DNA of 64,000 bases from Bedellia somnulentella. Taxonomy: Eukaryota > Arthropoda > Insecta > Lepidoptera > Bedelliidae. Shown here piece after piece: positions 12,601-27,600 of the stretch. Location: NCBI GenBank assembly GCA_963576735.1, contig OY755172.1, positions 5,208,001 through 5,272,000 on the forward strand, read 5' to 3'. Below the pieces are notes generated by a model that was not told the origin of the DNA, made no database searches, and saw nothing but the letters and a program-made list of their open reading frames with translations. Position 1 is the first letter of the stretch. Every line of letters begins with the position of its first letter. The position numbers and the translations under genes were made by a program.

Positions 12601-15600
12601 TTAAGAGATTTTTGGGCGATGCGGTTGGAGATCCATCACCAACAACCTTTATTTCACCATCTTTTCCCCAAAAGCGGCTGAGGAATTTATAATTTCTCAG
12701 CTCTGGCTACCCCTTTTAGGGATTTATAGCCGTGAGTATATGTATGTATGTATAAGAGCCTTCTAGGACTGATATTTCTTTAGTTTACTGATGTAAACCA
12801 TACATACATATACTCACGGCTATAAATCCCTATAAGGGGTAGCCAGAACTAAGGAAGAAGGGAAAAGATGCTAGAATAAAGGTTGTTGGTAATGGGTCTC
12901 CAACCGCATCGCCCAAAAATCCCTTAAAAAACCCCAAGTCCGTTAGTCGCCTCTTACGTACCCACCGGAAGAAATGGGGTAGTGCTATTCTTAAGCCGAC
13001 ACTACACAGCTCTTATACAGCTAACCAATATAACAAATCGCTCGAATTTCGAAAACTCTTGTTAATTTTTTTATATGACCCTGTCCTGATTTAGCCGACC
13101 ATCAAAATAAATAGAGACCTTTTTGGTAGCATGAATAATGTAACTTTTAAGTGATTGTTGGGCGATGTGGCACCACACACCAACAACTTTTATTTAACTA
13201 TAGCTCAGTAACAAACAATTCGGTATGCAAAGTTTTACTAAAGTGATGCTGATTACAAAACCATTTCGAGATATTATGGTTATAAACAATATTTTCTTGA
13301 AATTATATCAATTGAAGCTAAGAGGACTGTTATTTTATCAAAAAATTGCAACAGTGTTTGACCTTCAATGTTGTTTCAAAGACATACGGTTTTGCAGTTA
13401 ATAATAAAATATCGAAAATCATAGGTTTGTTTAGTATAATATCGTAATAATTTCATTTGACATCACAAATTCGTGATATGTTTTGCAATCAGCAACATTT
13501 TTATAAAACATTTCGCTTCATTTGCATGTCGCTACGTAATTTTATCGATCGATGACGTCATTAAGTACAAAAGTTGAACAATCTTTAAAAAATCATAACT
13601 TTACAATTACTCATTTTAAATGGAAAATATTCAAATTAGTCTTTTATTTTCGTGTTTACTATCAAATAAAAATATTTAGTAAATACCAAAAAAAAAAACT
13701 TTGCATACCGAATTTTTCGCGCTGAATAGCCGTAAGTATATGAATGTATGTTTAATAACTATTTTGATTTGTACAGATGAAGAAGAGAAGAAAATAATAT
13801 CTACCCCAGTTAAAATAAATAAGGTTAAAGAAACTGCGGCTGCAAAGAAGAAAGAGTCAGTGATTGTCGCCAAACCAACTGAAGACACTACTCCTAAACC
13901 GGAAAAGGTAAAATAAATCAAAAGAAGCGCTTTAAACAACGCACTCATTAGCAGCTTCGTAATGTCGGCTTAGAATAGCATTACTACCGGTGGGTGTACT
14001 AACGGTATTGGGCCTTTTAAGAGATTTTTGGGCGATGCGGTTGGAGACCCATCACCAATAACCTTTATTTCACCATCTTTTCCCCGTGCAACTTCCTAAA
14101 GTCGCTGAGGAATTTCTAATTCCATAGCTCTGGCTAAGCCTTATAGAGATTGATAGCCGTGAGTATATGAATGTATGTATGTATTTGCTTTTATATTTTG
14201 TTAACTATCTCTTTGTAATTAAATCAATGTTAATCGGGAATCAAAGCGTGATCCGTGAAAGGAAAGAAAAATTTTCGACACCGGCGGGGATCGAACCCGC
14301 AACTACTTTCTTTCCTTTATTTATCTATCTTTATTTATTAGAAATAATCCCCACATGAGGTTTTCATGAACAAAAAGATTCAAATTAATTATACTACAAG
14401 TTATCTTAACCACAGACTTAAGATTTAATCACCTAGGGGTAAATCAATAAATAGGGAGAACAAAAATATTCTTTCGAAAAATATTATCTTATTAGAGTTT
14501 AAGTATTAAAAAACTTCAAATTAAAAACTAAACAGAAAAAAAACAAATATTGTTACTTAAAACTATATTATTATTTTTTATTTAAAAAAGAACCGCCTTC
14601 AAAAATCCAACTGAAAAGTATAAAATAATTTTTATTTATTTTATTATGTACTAGTTTTATTATGTAACTTCTTCTTTTTGAAGTCGGTGCCAAACCAATT
14701 TTCATGACAAAGAAGAACGAATATTAGTGGCCCGCCCAAGTTGAGTGAGTTCTCCACCCCATCAGCGTATATCATCCTTATAAACCTTCCTTTTTAATCA
14801 ATTAATAAAAAAAATCGCATCAAAATTCATTTCGTAGTTTTACAGATTAAAGTATACATAAGGATGTCCCTTTATCCCAGACATGGATAGAGAAAGCGAC
14901 TTTGTTTTATACTATGTAGTGATTTAGATTCTCGATCGTCTTTTTACAAAGTGTTAGAAGTTTTGGTTGTGCCAACTCGGTGCATGCATGTCTCTGTCGA
15001 ATTGTTAATTCCGTTAGTTTGAAATCTGATAATCTTACATAACCTAACCTAACGTTAGTTTACTATCTCGCTATCTATCTAAAATTATAATTTACTAGTA
15101 TTTACAGTTTTACGGTGACATGTATATTATGATAATTTCTTTGCGGAGTGCGACGCATGCGCACCAGGCTAAGCACCGCTCACTGTCCCCCAATTCCATC
15201 CTTTATAAAGCGACGTCGTTGCGAGCGGATGAAATTTCTTGATTTTTGAGCGCGATTGTGTTTCTGTTGTTGAGGCATTATCGATTGATTTATTATTCGT
15301 ATGGTTTTCTCTATGTAGCAATTTTCATTTTGGATTTGTCTGTTTGGCACCGACTTCAAAAAGAAGAAGTTGAATAGAGTTGTACATAATAAAATAAATA
15401 AAAATTATTTTATAAATAAAAAATAATAATATAGTTTTAAGTAACAATATTTGTTTTTTTTCTGTTTAGTTTTTAATTTGAAGTTTTTGTTTTTGTTTTT
15501 TATATCATACTTTTTAGTGATAAGTTCTTAAATCACTCTGAGTTTTTTTAGTGAATTAGTGATAGTTTTTTAGAGATAAGTTTTACTGTCCGTTTATTTT

Positions 15601-18600
15601 ATAGTTTTTTTAACAGGTAGTTATATTATTTGTTATTATGACTTTAGCTTACTTGTTACTATTTTCCTTACCTGCGGGCCTAGATAGAAAATCAAAGGAT
15701 GCTTTAAGGAAAAGTCGCGTAAGGGAGAACGAAACACCCATCGAAAAAAAACAAAGACTTCAGCAGGGCAAGCACGAGCCGTATTTAAACTAGTTATCGC
15801 GTGGGATAAAGCAGCCATCTTTTACGCACTTACTTAGTATCGTATACTGCCATCTCATTCTAACCGTTATCGTGTCGATAACTCGTGCTTGCCCTTCAGA
15901 ATGAGAGAGATCGTCAGCGTGCTGCTCTTGCTGCCGAAACAGATGAGCAAAGAGAAGTTCACCTATCACAAATGCGAAGAAACACTCTTATATATATGTA
16001 GCGTTGAGTCGTGTAAAATCCCTTGATGAGATGGCTTTAAGTGATATAGATTCAAAGAAATTACTTAACCATCCCCATGACGAAAGAGCCTTGATTGAAA
16101 TGACCAGAATGAGAAACATGATGTTGCAATATATATTTTTTTCTTCAATATAATTAAGAGTAATTTATTCATGTTTTTATATACTTTTTTGTTTAATAAT
16201 TTAGTAACTCTGTTTATTACTAATAAAAAAACTTTATTAACATTATATTGATAAATCTCTGTCTAGTATTGATAACTTTACATACATACTTATATTTCAA
16301 ACTAAGAAACCTCCTTTTTTTCGAGTCGGTTAAAGAACTTAAACCTTCTCCTGAATGTAATAACATAAACTGATAACTCTTTGTCTAATAATAACTAAGA
16401 ACCTTCAAACTTACATACATACTTATAGGTGAAACTCAGAAACTCCTTTTTTGAGACGGTTAGATCACTAAAACCTTGTCCTGAAAGTAACAAGTACTTT
16501 TCTGAAAATCGCATCTAAATAGCTTAAGCGAAACGCGAGATAATCGCCGACCAACATACATACATGCAGGTCAAACACAGAACCTCCTTTCTTTTAGAGT
16601 CGGTTAAATCACTTAACCCATCTTCTAAATGTAACAAATACTTTTTTGAAAACCGCATCCAAATAGCTTAAGTCAAACGTGAGATAATCGCGGACCAACA
16701 GACATACATACAGGTCAAACACAGAACCTCCTTTCTTTTTTTGGTCGGTTAAGGCACTAAAACCTTCTCCTTAATGTAACGAATACTTTTCTGAAAACCG
16801 CATCCAAATAGCTTAAGCCAAACGTGAGATAATCGCGGACCAACAGACATACATACAGGTCAAACACAGAACCTCCTTTCTTTTTTTGGTCGGTTAAGGC
16901 ACTAAAACCTTCTCCTAAATGTAACGAATACTGTTCTGAAAACCGCATCCAAATAGCTTAAGCCAAACTCGAGATAATCGCGGACAATTATACATACATA
17001 CATACATACATACAAACAATCGAACTGAGAACCTCCTTTTTTGAAGTCGGTTAAAAAAGACCCAACAATACCAGATACATTGTGGAATGCTTATTGGTAA
17101 TTATTTACAATTAATCTCACCATAGTTTATATAAAAAAGTATTTACTTAAATATTTTATATCTATTTCAGCGGATACCAATCTTTGAAAAAGCTGAAGAA
17201 GTTAAACTGAAAGCAATGCAAAAACAAGAAACTGAAAAGAAAACCACAAGTAAGTAAGACAGTCATATCACTGAAGAATAACAAGAATAAACTAGCGAAA
17301 ATATTGTGACCTGATAAAGTTTTATAAATTAAATGCTGCATGCATGAAAAAACGACATGTTCATCGAAAAAGGGCACAGTCGGCCAATGCGGTCAATTGT
17401 AAAAAAATATGTTTTTTGATACAAATAAATAAATAAACTCTAGGCGTAATAACATTAGTAAAGATTAATATTTAAAACAATGTGATAAGAAATAATATTG
17501 TCCTAAACACATCATTAACCTATTTAATTATTTTACTTAAGAATTAATTTATTAATACAGTAATTTAATTTTTATACAGCAGTAAAAGAGAAAAACTCAA
17601 AGCCGGAAAATGCGACAAGTGGTGCTAGCGACAAATCCCTGCGATTATTAGAGAAAGAACTACAGGAATTAAAACGGGTAAGTTTTAAGACATCATACGT
17701 AATATAGTTCTATTAATTGTAACTGAGTGCGAAATAATTAACGAATTTTGAGCTCGGTAGGGTGAGTCGAGTAGTTTGGTAAGGTAAGCGAGGAGTATAA
17801 GATGTGGGTAGATTGAGAAATGTAGTAGATAGATTCGTCATGTTCTTGTCAGGAGTCACCACTGTGGGAACAGCAAAGATATACTGGCCAGTACACCCTG
17901 CTGTGTACCAACTTAGAATTTGTATTTATGTTTAGCTAGAGAAACATTTTGATACCGCGATGTACAATTTTTTACGACGCTGCTAGTATGCGAGTGAGTT
18001 CGCCGTCTAGCGGTCGCCACAGTTTGGCGGGATAAATATTTAAACGGAGTCATATCGATTATTAAGCAAAGGCATGGTCTAAAATTAATTGATTTTAACT
18101 TTTATTTGGGGTTAGGTAGGGATATATTAGGATAGCACCGATTTTAACACTGACTTATGTAGGGCGAAAAGCCTGGTATCTTAGTTTTATTACCAAGCTA
18201 GTATATCAACGTAGTTTTACGCTCTTACAGTTACAGTACTGACTTGTTGACTAAAAGTATAGTACACTATTAATATGACTTTCATGTTATATCATACCGT
18301 TTTACTTTTAAATTTCAGACTACAACTTCAACTTCAAATAATGACACGCCTAAGAGCCAGCCGAAGTCATCTGAAGTATTACGAAATAGACGACCTCAAT
18401 TGCATACCTCCACACCCAAAATAAAGTAAGTTTTGAATTTGCAATAGACTTAAAAAAACAGGTTCTCTATTCCTCTCAAACTCAAACGTTCACGCCGCAT
18501 ATAACCGAAGGGGTTGGCGCAGGTACTAATACTTCTGAATATCACGTGATTTTGTCACCTGGTGTTCAGAGTACCCACGTTATGCTTGGACAGTGTACTC

Positions 18601-21600
18601 ACGTGATAGGGGCAGACCTATCGCCGTTTTGTATGAATACATATGAATGCACAGTGCACATAACTAAGTACATTTTACTCATGTGGGTTTCCCCACGATG
18701 TTTTCCCTCATTGTCAACAAACATGTTAAATTAACCACACATATGTCATTTTAGAAAAGACAAATTGGTTTAGGCCCGACCTGAGATTAGAACACTAGAA
18801 GTCTGCACGATAAGCAGTACTTTACCCACTGAACTATCACGTTTCTTTTCTCTATGCTGGCAAATTTAAAAACAGTGGTGTAAATTCCCCAGACCCATCG
18901 CAGATACCAAAGTATCTGCCAACAAAGTGGTTCAAGCGGAGAAGAAAGTGCCTGAACGACGGGTGCTCACCAAAGAAAATAAAGAACCTAAGGAAAAAGA
19001 AGCTAAAGAAAAAGAAGTTAAGGATAAAGAAGCTAAAGAAAAAGAACCTAAGGATAAAGAAGCCAAGTTAAATAACAATAGTGCTGTGAAAGAGGATGCT
19101 CCCAAGGAGAAGGAAGTGGTAGCTAAGGTAATGTGTTCTGTACGTTAATAATAATAATAATAATAAAAGCATTTATTTGTCTTTCTTCAAACACATGACA
19201 TGAAATAAACAATTACAAAACGAAAAATTATAAAAGACAAAATGGTCCAGAGCTCGTTCTATCCGCAGCAAGCAGATAGCTTCGATTTTCAGCACTGGCC
19301 AAAAACTTATAACTAAAAATTACTATATATAAAACTTAAGTCTAGCTTATAACTAATTCATACAAAAACACACAAACGATTGAGCACTCAAAAAATAATA
19401 ATATTTACAAAAACTAATAAACAATCACCTAATTAATGCAGGCGATTAAATATTAACATATGTTTACATATAATATACAATTTTGTATGTATATACTTAT
19501 ACATACACATCACAAACACTATCATAAATGAATATAGATGATAAAAATTACACGTATACATAATATATAGTATATATATATATACAAACTTACACATATA
19601 TATATATGAGCTACATACACATACACACACATACATATACATACACATGTATATCTATATTTTAAACAACTTAGACGGAATAACGTCAAGGTGGGGGTGA
19701 AGCACAACCATACTGAGCTCCAAATTCATTTTGCTGAGAAACAGTAAGCCATTCTCGCAGTTTATTCCTAAATGTTTCAACAGTGCGTGCTTCCTTTATA
19801 GGAGGCGGTATATCGTTCCAACATTTGGAAGCTACTATTTTGAAGCAGCCTTTCGTCTTAGTGAGGTTGTGCTTCGGAAGAAGAAGAATATTTCTACGTT
19901 GACGAAGAGAAAAGTTTAGTTTATTATATAAATATTTAGGGACACCTTTCTTTAAAATCTTGTAAACCAAACAAGAATACTTAAGAGATCTAGAGTACTT
20001 CATGTTCAGTATTTTTTTCTCGATTAAATAAGGTGTTATACGAGGGCTGCTATTTATGTATCCGGAATAAAAAAAAGAAACAAACATATATCAATTAATA
20101 TGGTTTTATTGCTTCTCAAAATATTCGCCGCTCAGATCTATACACTTTTGCATGCGTTGAAACCAATTTTCATAGCACTTTTTCCACTCAGACTGAGGTA
20201 TCTCCAAAACGTGCATTTTGAACGCATCGACTGCCTCTTCGCGGCTCGAAAAACGTTGACCACGTAATTTTTTCTTCACATTTGGAAATAAATAAAAATC
20301 ATTGGGTGCCAAATCAGGGCTGTACGGCGGATGACCTGTCAATTCGATCTTTTGAGCTTCTAAAAACTGAGTTGTGACGGCCGACCTGTGACAGCTAGCA
20401 TTGTCGTGATGCAGAATGATTCTACGTTGTCGGTTAGTCTTTCTTATTTGTTCAAAGACTTCCGGCAAACAAATGGTCGTATACCACTCCGAATTAACAG
20501 TTTTACGATTCTCTAAAGGCACTGTAGCTACATGGCCATTTATACCAAAAAAACAAGCGACCATTTGCTTCAATGTGCTTTTTGCACGAATAACTTTTGT
20601 TGGGTTCGGCTCATCTTGGAACACCCACACCGTGGACTGCTGCTTAGTTTCGGGGTCGTAAGCGTAGATCCAAGATTCGTCACCTGTGTAGATATTATAA
20701 ACAGCTTTTGACGCACCACGGTTGTATTTTTTTAACATTTCTTTGCACCAATCGACACGAGCCTGTTTTTGATCAATACTCAAGTTGTGCGGAATCCAAC
20801 GGGAGCAAATTTTTTTTACAGCTAAATGTTCATGAAGTATCTTATGTATGCTCGTCATACTAATGCCCAGAGATGCCTCTATCTCACGATATGTAACATG
20901 ACGATCTTGAGTTATTAGTTCCCGGACAGCATCGATGTTTTGAGGTACAACGACCGTTTTAGGGCGACCTTCTTTAATTTCATCAGTAAGCTTAGATCGT
21001 CCACGATTAAACTCGCTAAACCAGTGATACACAGTGGTCTTTGAGGGTGCTTCATCCCCAAAAGTTGAAGTAAGCTGATCGATGCACTGTTTTTGAGTTA
21101 GACCACGCCGAAAATCGTAAAAAATCATGGCACGAAAATGTTCACGAGTTAAATCCATGGTGGTGAAGACACGCAATTTTCAAAATGACGCTACGATGTG
21201 AAAACAATTGACAGTCACATAAAAATAAATGTATTCTAAAGCTAAAGAGTTCTATTTTTAAATGATGTAATTACTTTTTAAATTATTGTTCTGTAAGTGG
21301 CCAGTTCCGGATACATAAATAGCAGCCCTCGTATGGTGTCGGCGAGGTATGTTATAACAAAAACGCATGCAGGCATTTTGAACGCGTTGTATTCTTTTTT
21401 CAGTATTTTTTTTAAGACAAGGTCCGTATACTACATCGCAATACCCCAACTGTGACAAGACCAAGCTCTCACATAACTTGAGACGAATTCCTGGGCTAAT
21501 AAAAGGTCTTATCTTATATAAACTACTAAGCGCAGAAAAACTTTTAGAGATTTTTAGGTCTATATGCTCATCGAAATTAAGATGTTGGTCGATAAAAAGT

Positions 21601-24600
21601 CCAAGGTTTCTGACACACTTTTGAAGTGGGACTACAGTGCCATCAACCACAATAGCCGGCTGAAGCTCCTCGATCTTCCGCACCTGATCCACTGTACCGC
21701 AGATCAAGGCTACAGTTTTAAATGGGTTTACAGTAAGGTGAAACTTTTTAGACCATTCTACAATACATTTAAGATCTCTATTCAGTTTATTTACTCCGTC
21801 AGTGAAATCCGTAATATTTGTAGGTATGTCTATATAGACCTGAGTATCATCAGCATAGAGGTGGTACTTGCAGTGCGTAATAATTTTGGAAATACTGGCG
21901 GTGTAAATAGAGAAAAGTGTAGGCCCAAGAACTGAGCCCTGGACCACGCCACGCGAGACGGGGAGCGGGTCTGAAAGTTTCGGGTGGCCACTCGGATCAT
22001 GTGTTTTCACTATTTGTGTTCTATTACTAAAATAAGATGTGAACCACTTGCAAACTGTTTGTGAAAAACCAGCGGCGCGCAATTCAGAAATTAAGAGTGG
22101 GGGAAAAATAGAATCAAAGGCGCGGCTGTTGTCGAGTAAGACGAGGATAGAAGCGCTACCTTTGTCGGAAACTGTAAGCAGATCATCCACAATGTGAAGA
22201 AGAGCGGTGGAAGTACTATGTCCAGAACGGAAACCCGATTGCTGTAAAGGAATGATATTAGATTTTTCTAAGTATGCCAAAATTTGTTTCAAAACTATCT
22301 TTTCCAATACTTTCGATAACGTAGGTAGTATTCCTATGGGTCGAATATCGTTGAGATGTTCCACTGTGCTCTTCTTTGGTATTGGAGTGACGACAGAACA
22401 AGTCCAGGTCTCTGGAAACACACCTTCTAACAGAGATTTGTTTATAATGGTAGTCATAGCATGAAGGGAGTAGGGTAGAGTCAATCTTAACATGTTTGCA
22501 CTGATTTGATCCGAGCCTAGAGAGCCAGATTGACACCTTTCAAGTAAACGATGTACTTCGGTTTCGGATACCTCGTTAAAACAAAATTTGGGCATATTAC
22601 TGTCATTATCAGGGTGCAATGGATTTGTGGTTTCAGGGATGGAGACATCAATGGGGGGAACAGAGTCAATGAAGAAGCGGTTCAGTACATTTGGGTCCGA
22701 AAGATGTTGCGGTATTGAAGACGAACTGCTGGGTTTAATTACTCTATTAATATGTTTCCATAATTTGGTCGGGTTGGAAGAATTACTATTAACATAAGAT
22801 TTAAAGTACATTTTTTTTTCAGTTTTAATAGCCGAATGAACCAAATTTCGCATTTCACGGTAGTGTCTGTGAGAACTTTCGGTCTTGCTTAGTTATTTTT
22901 ATCTTTATCTTACTTATCTTTCGTCTTTTTTCTTCTTTGCTTTGCTGCCTCGTTAGCTTTATCACGCAGTTTTCTCATTTCCCTTATATTATATGTCATC
23001 CAGGGTGCAGGTGGATTTGTGAAAACTTTATGTCGAATGGGCGCAAAATGATCAAATAGGTCAGTTATAAGAAAATTGAACATGGATACCATATCATTAA
23101 TGTTTTTAAAATCTTTAATAAAATCCCATGGCGTAAACTGAGCAGCTTGCAAAATACAATCTACATTATTGGCGATCGGTCGGTACATAATAGTTCGCGG
23201 CTGCGGTTTGGTAAGTTTTATAGCGAACCCAATGATTACCATACCGTGGTCGCTAAGGTCCTTGTTGTGAATCACATTTACAGAAGTTGGTTTACAGTGC
23301 GTCCTAGTGAAAATAACGTCAAGGAGCGTAGTGCTAGTAGGAGTAATTCGGGTCGGTTTATTTACAATTTGTGTAAGGCCGTACGCTGAAATAAGTGGTT
23401 CAAAACACACCGGAGTAAAAATGTCAACAGAGTTGCTGCAAAGACAGTTAACATTAAAATCTCCTAGTAAAAGGATGTGCTCATATTGGGGACCAAATAC
23501 CGATAAAGAGTCAAGCAGGCTATCTATGGCTGTAGCAGTGCTTAAGGAGTGGGGTCGATAAAATATTCCTATCATCATTTTTAATTTTTGTATGCGAACT
23601 TCTATCCACAGCTGTTCTAATTCAGTGCCTATGTGTTCTAGGCGACGCCTCCGTAAGTCACTACGAATGTAAACTCCAACTCCGCCCCCGCGACTGTGCC
23701 CACGAGGGACGTGTATGAAATCATACCCTGGGATCACATAACGCTTTATGTCGGAGTCCTGTCGCAGCCACGTTTCGTTAAGACACAATAAATCTAATTT
23801 ATTGTCTTTCATCGTCTCTAGCAGCTCATCCCATCCAGTATTAATGGATTGGATGTTTAATAAACCCACTGCGAATTGTTTCATTTTACAATAACTACCA
23901 CTAGACGCACACGATGCAGTCATTTGTTAAAAGTAAATAAAAATTCAAAGAATGCGATATAAAAACCGATAAAATACATATTTAGCAGTGTAAACGTTAT
24001 TACTAATACTATCATAATATTTGTTAAAGCCTCTCAAATTTTAATTGTAATTTGTATTATTTTTTACACACAGACATACTATTCCTTCGGAATGCATTCG
24101 TTATTATTATAACTCCCTGTGTGCATAGGTACAGTACATTAATTCCTTCTGTAATCAGCTGGTATTATTACTTATATTCTGTAGGTAGGTGTATATAGCG
24201 TTATTATTATAATAAATATACTTACTATTTACTTGTACTATTAGCACAATTGTACCGCTATTCGTCTTTATCGACTTTGTTGTAGAGCATGAGATTTTGT
24301 TATTCTCAATGTTTTAGTTAATCTTAAGATTTCTAGACATATATTTTCTAGTATCCAAGACATTAAAACTTACACTGGCTCATAGTACAATATAATACAA
24401 TAATTATATCATAACAGAGGTTGTCGTTAAAAACTACGGTTTATTCATTGACTAAAACTGGCATTAGCGATATTTTGACAGCATAGGCAAGTGTTACTTA
24501 CAAAAGACCAAGTTAAAGACCAACTGATATACAGGGTGGCTCATTCAAATCGGTCAGTATGGGAAAGTCTGAAACTATAAGACATACGAAGATTTGTTCT

Positions 24601-27600
24601 TAGGAACCATGTCACCGATTTTGATAAAAAGAATAACTGCATTCATACATTTGAAAAAAAAACTGTACCCAGCTCGGGAATCGAACCCGGTTGTTTTGAA
24701 AAAATAAACTTACACTTTTTCTATTTTGATATCGATTGTGTAGGTCTTAAGCTGTAAATGTCTCCATTAAACATGATGTCTAAAATGAATAAAATGCATT
24801 GTTTTGACATACTTTAATTTCTCAAAGTAGGTGTTCGAAGTGACCACCGTTACAATATTCAACAAGTTCAGGCATGTAAAATTGTCTCTGTGACTGTACC
24901 TCTCAACTTATCTATACTTATAATAAATCTGTAGAGAGGTCAATTCTGTACATGAAATATATTTTCAAAATAACTATCAGGTGGTGATTAGGGATCGATA
25001 CTGATGTCAAAAATGCAATCAGTAAAATTTGTGTCTGTCTGTCTGTCTGTCGGTTTGTATGTTCCTTATGGAAACAAAAACTACTCGACGGATTTTAACG
25101 AAACTTGGTACAATTATTCTCCATACTCCTGGGCAGGTTTTTGTATACTTTCCAGCAGAGTAGTAAAGGGGAATTTTGGGAAATTTTGGGAAAACGGGAG
25201 AAGTTACTCCATTTTTTAAGCTTCCGTCGCGTGTGCAGCCTTAATGGTTAAACTTACATAGAAATCATGTGTCACGGAAATATTCTTCATAAAATTACCT
25301 AAAAAAAAATCCTCAACAGTTTATGTCTATCTTTTACGGTTGACTCACAATAACACGTGTAATTCCTGATAGCTTAGTAGTTCGGAACATTCTGATTATA
25401 TTTGTTTACTCATACGTTTGTAAACCTCTCACTCATCCTTAATTTAAAAAAGGTAACATTCTTACCTATACAGTAAAAAAAGAATCAGAAATTGGTAGAG
25501 AAACACCGAAATTATACATAAAATAAGCCATCGCGCCCGTGACCAAAACAGAATCGTTACTAATTTACATATAACATACTAGATGGCGCCAGTAGTTGCA
25601 TCCTACAACACGTAATGATTTATTTTTTAGATTGTTATAAATACTTCATAGCGTTTTATTCCAAAATTTGCTATTAAACGGAAATACTGAACCGTTCATT
25701 AAAGCGCATTAAAAATCACCAAACTACACTGTTTAGGGAGTGCTATAAATTTAATAAATTGAAAACATAGCGCTGAATTTCACAATGCTTGAGCAGTGAC
25801 TGGAGAAAGAAACTTCAGATATTTAAAAAAACAACGCTACCCGTGCGAAGCTGGGACGATCCACTAGTTAATAATAAGTTATTACATACATGCACCGTAT
25901 CATGTGGTTTGCATTCCATTAAATATTCAAAGAAGTTTTGTTATCTACAGTAATTAAACACTAACAATCAATTGAAAAGCCCACTTAAAGTAAGTATGTA
26001 GATAAACGATAATTGTATTGAAAAAAATGGTGGTCACTTCGAACACCTACTTTGAGAAATTAAAGTATGTCAAAACAATGCATTTTATTTATTTTAGACA
26101 TCATATTTTATGGAGACATTTACAGCTTAAGACCTACACATTCGATATCAAAATAGAAAAAGTGTAAGTTTATTTTTTCAAAACCACCGGGTTCGATTCC
26201 CGACTTCCCGAGCTGGGTACAGTTTTTTTTTCAAATATATGAATGCAGTTTTTCTTTTTATCAAAATCGGTGTCATGGTTCCTAAGAACAAATCTTCGTA
26301 TGTCTTATAGTTTCAGACTTTCCCATACTGACCGATTTGAATGAGCCACCCTGTATAATTAGAATGGTTTGTTCATAAAAACCTCATATGGTGATTATTA
26401 CTAATCAATTAAGGAAAGAAAACAACTTCGTCACCAGCAGGACTCTAACCCGCGACTTCCCGGTCAACGCCCCGGTCGCTCTGCCAATTAAACTATGGTG
26501 TCAAGTGACTACTGATGCGAAATTCTTCTTTCCTTTGTTTCTTAACACTTAAGTGGTGTCAGCGCCCCGGTTTTTTTTTTAATTCGCCTGTTCTAGTCCT
26601 GCTGGTGTCGAAAATTTTTTCTCTCCTTAATTGAATACTAAGGGCCGGCGCTGACTGCCGGCATGGCATGGCAAATGATTTCGGTACAGATATAGCATTT
26701 TTAATCTTATTACCATGAGTATAGAATTCATTTTACTTTATTTTGACTCAACGATGCCGACGTTCTGTCCTACCGCGGCCTCCCTCGGCATCGTTGTGTC
26801 AAAATAAATTCTATACGCATGGTAATAAGATTAAAAATGCTATATCTGTACCGAAATCCTTTGCCATGCCATGCCGGCAGTCAGCGCCGGCCCTAACTGT
26901 TAGTTATATTTTCCAGAGTATCGTAAAGAACGGTTCCAGCGAGCGTAGCAGTTTAGACGACAGTTTGGTGCGACGATCTAACCGATCGTCCAAGGTCAAA
27001 GACTACGCCAAAATGGTTCGAGATAGGTAAAGTTATTATTATCCGTTCTAGATATTTTGCATTAATGTGATTTTACTTGTTTATAAGGATTGTAAGATCA
27101 GATTTTTATTAAAAGAATTCTTAAACCTATATATTTTTTGTCAAAAGACACTAGCTTATTGCTTTTCAATATTCTAAAGAAATGATAAAAAACATTTATT
27201 TCAAAATTCTCATTTGTACTGGTTTGCCAATAATCTGTCACATCGTAAAATAATAAAATAGGGTGAAGTCTTTGATTATGAACACTATAGATAGAGCGAT
27301 GTTACGTCATCCATTTTAAAAAGAGAAGCCCTTATTTAAGTTCTTATATGTTAAAAAGAGACACAAAATCTTTATTGTCATCTCTATCGCGTAACCCGTT
27401 TTGTTGATGTCACGCTTTTAAAGCTTGACAAACAAAGCGTCGACTTGTGAGCGATTTTGGTTTTCTTTTGATTTTGAGAAAGATTTTATTCATTTGTATA
27501 TTGTTATTGTGATAAAAGAGACTCCATTAGTCAAACTTATTATTTAGTGAGGTATGGTTGGGTGTAGCGTGCTTGGCTGCGGAAGCCGCAGCGAAAAACA

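Larger units (their letters stand above)
19149..24000 (-). mobile_element. LINE (AP-endonuclease type, CR1/L2-like), interrupted by mariner
   Basis: A - strand non-LTR retrotransposon in intron 15. Its 3' end is the (taa)n run at 19,149-19,166. Then come a 3' UTR with AT/CA microsatellite (19,440-19,670), the RT C-terminus, the mariner, the RT and the endonuclease. The 5' limit is unclear (about 24,000); no ORF1 is visible, so it is 5'-truncated or lost. Lesions: the mariner insertion and a frame break between endonuclease and RT near 22,860-22,910. Clade assignment rests on motif style (YADD, 'LYADDTQVY'). Confidence 0.85.

Noticed and set aside
16305..17056. CRISPR-like array
   Set aside because: Repeats of ~145 bp without regular unique spacers in a eukaryotic intron; an ordinary tandem repeat.
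19433..19707. Tyr/Cys/Ile-rich - strand ORFs
   Set aside because: Translation of an AT/CA microsatellite in the LINE 3' UTR.
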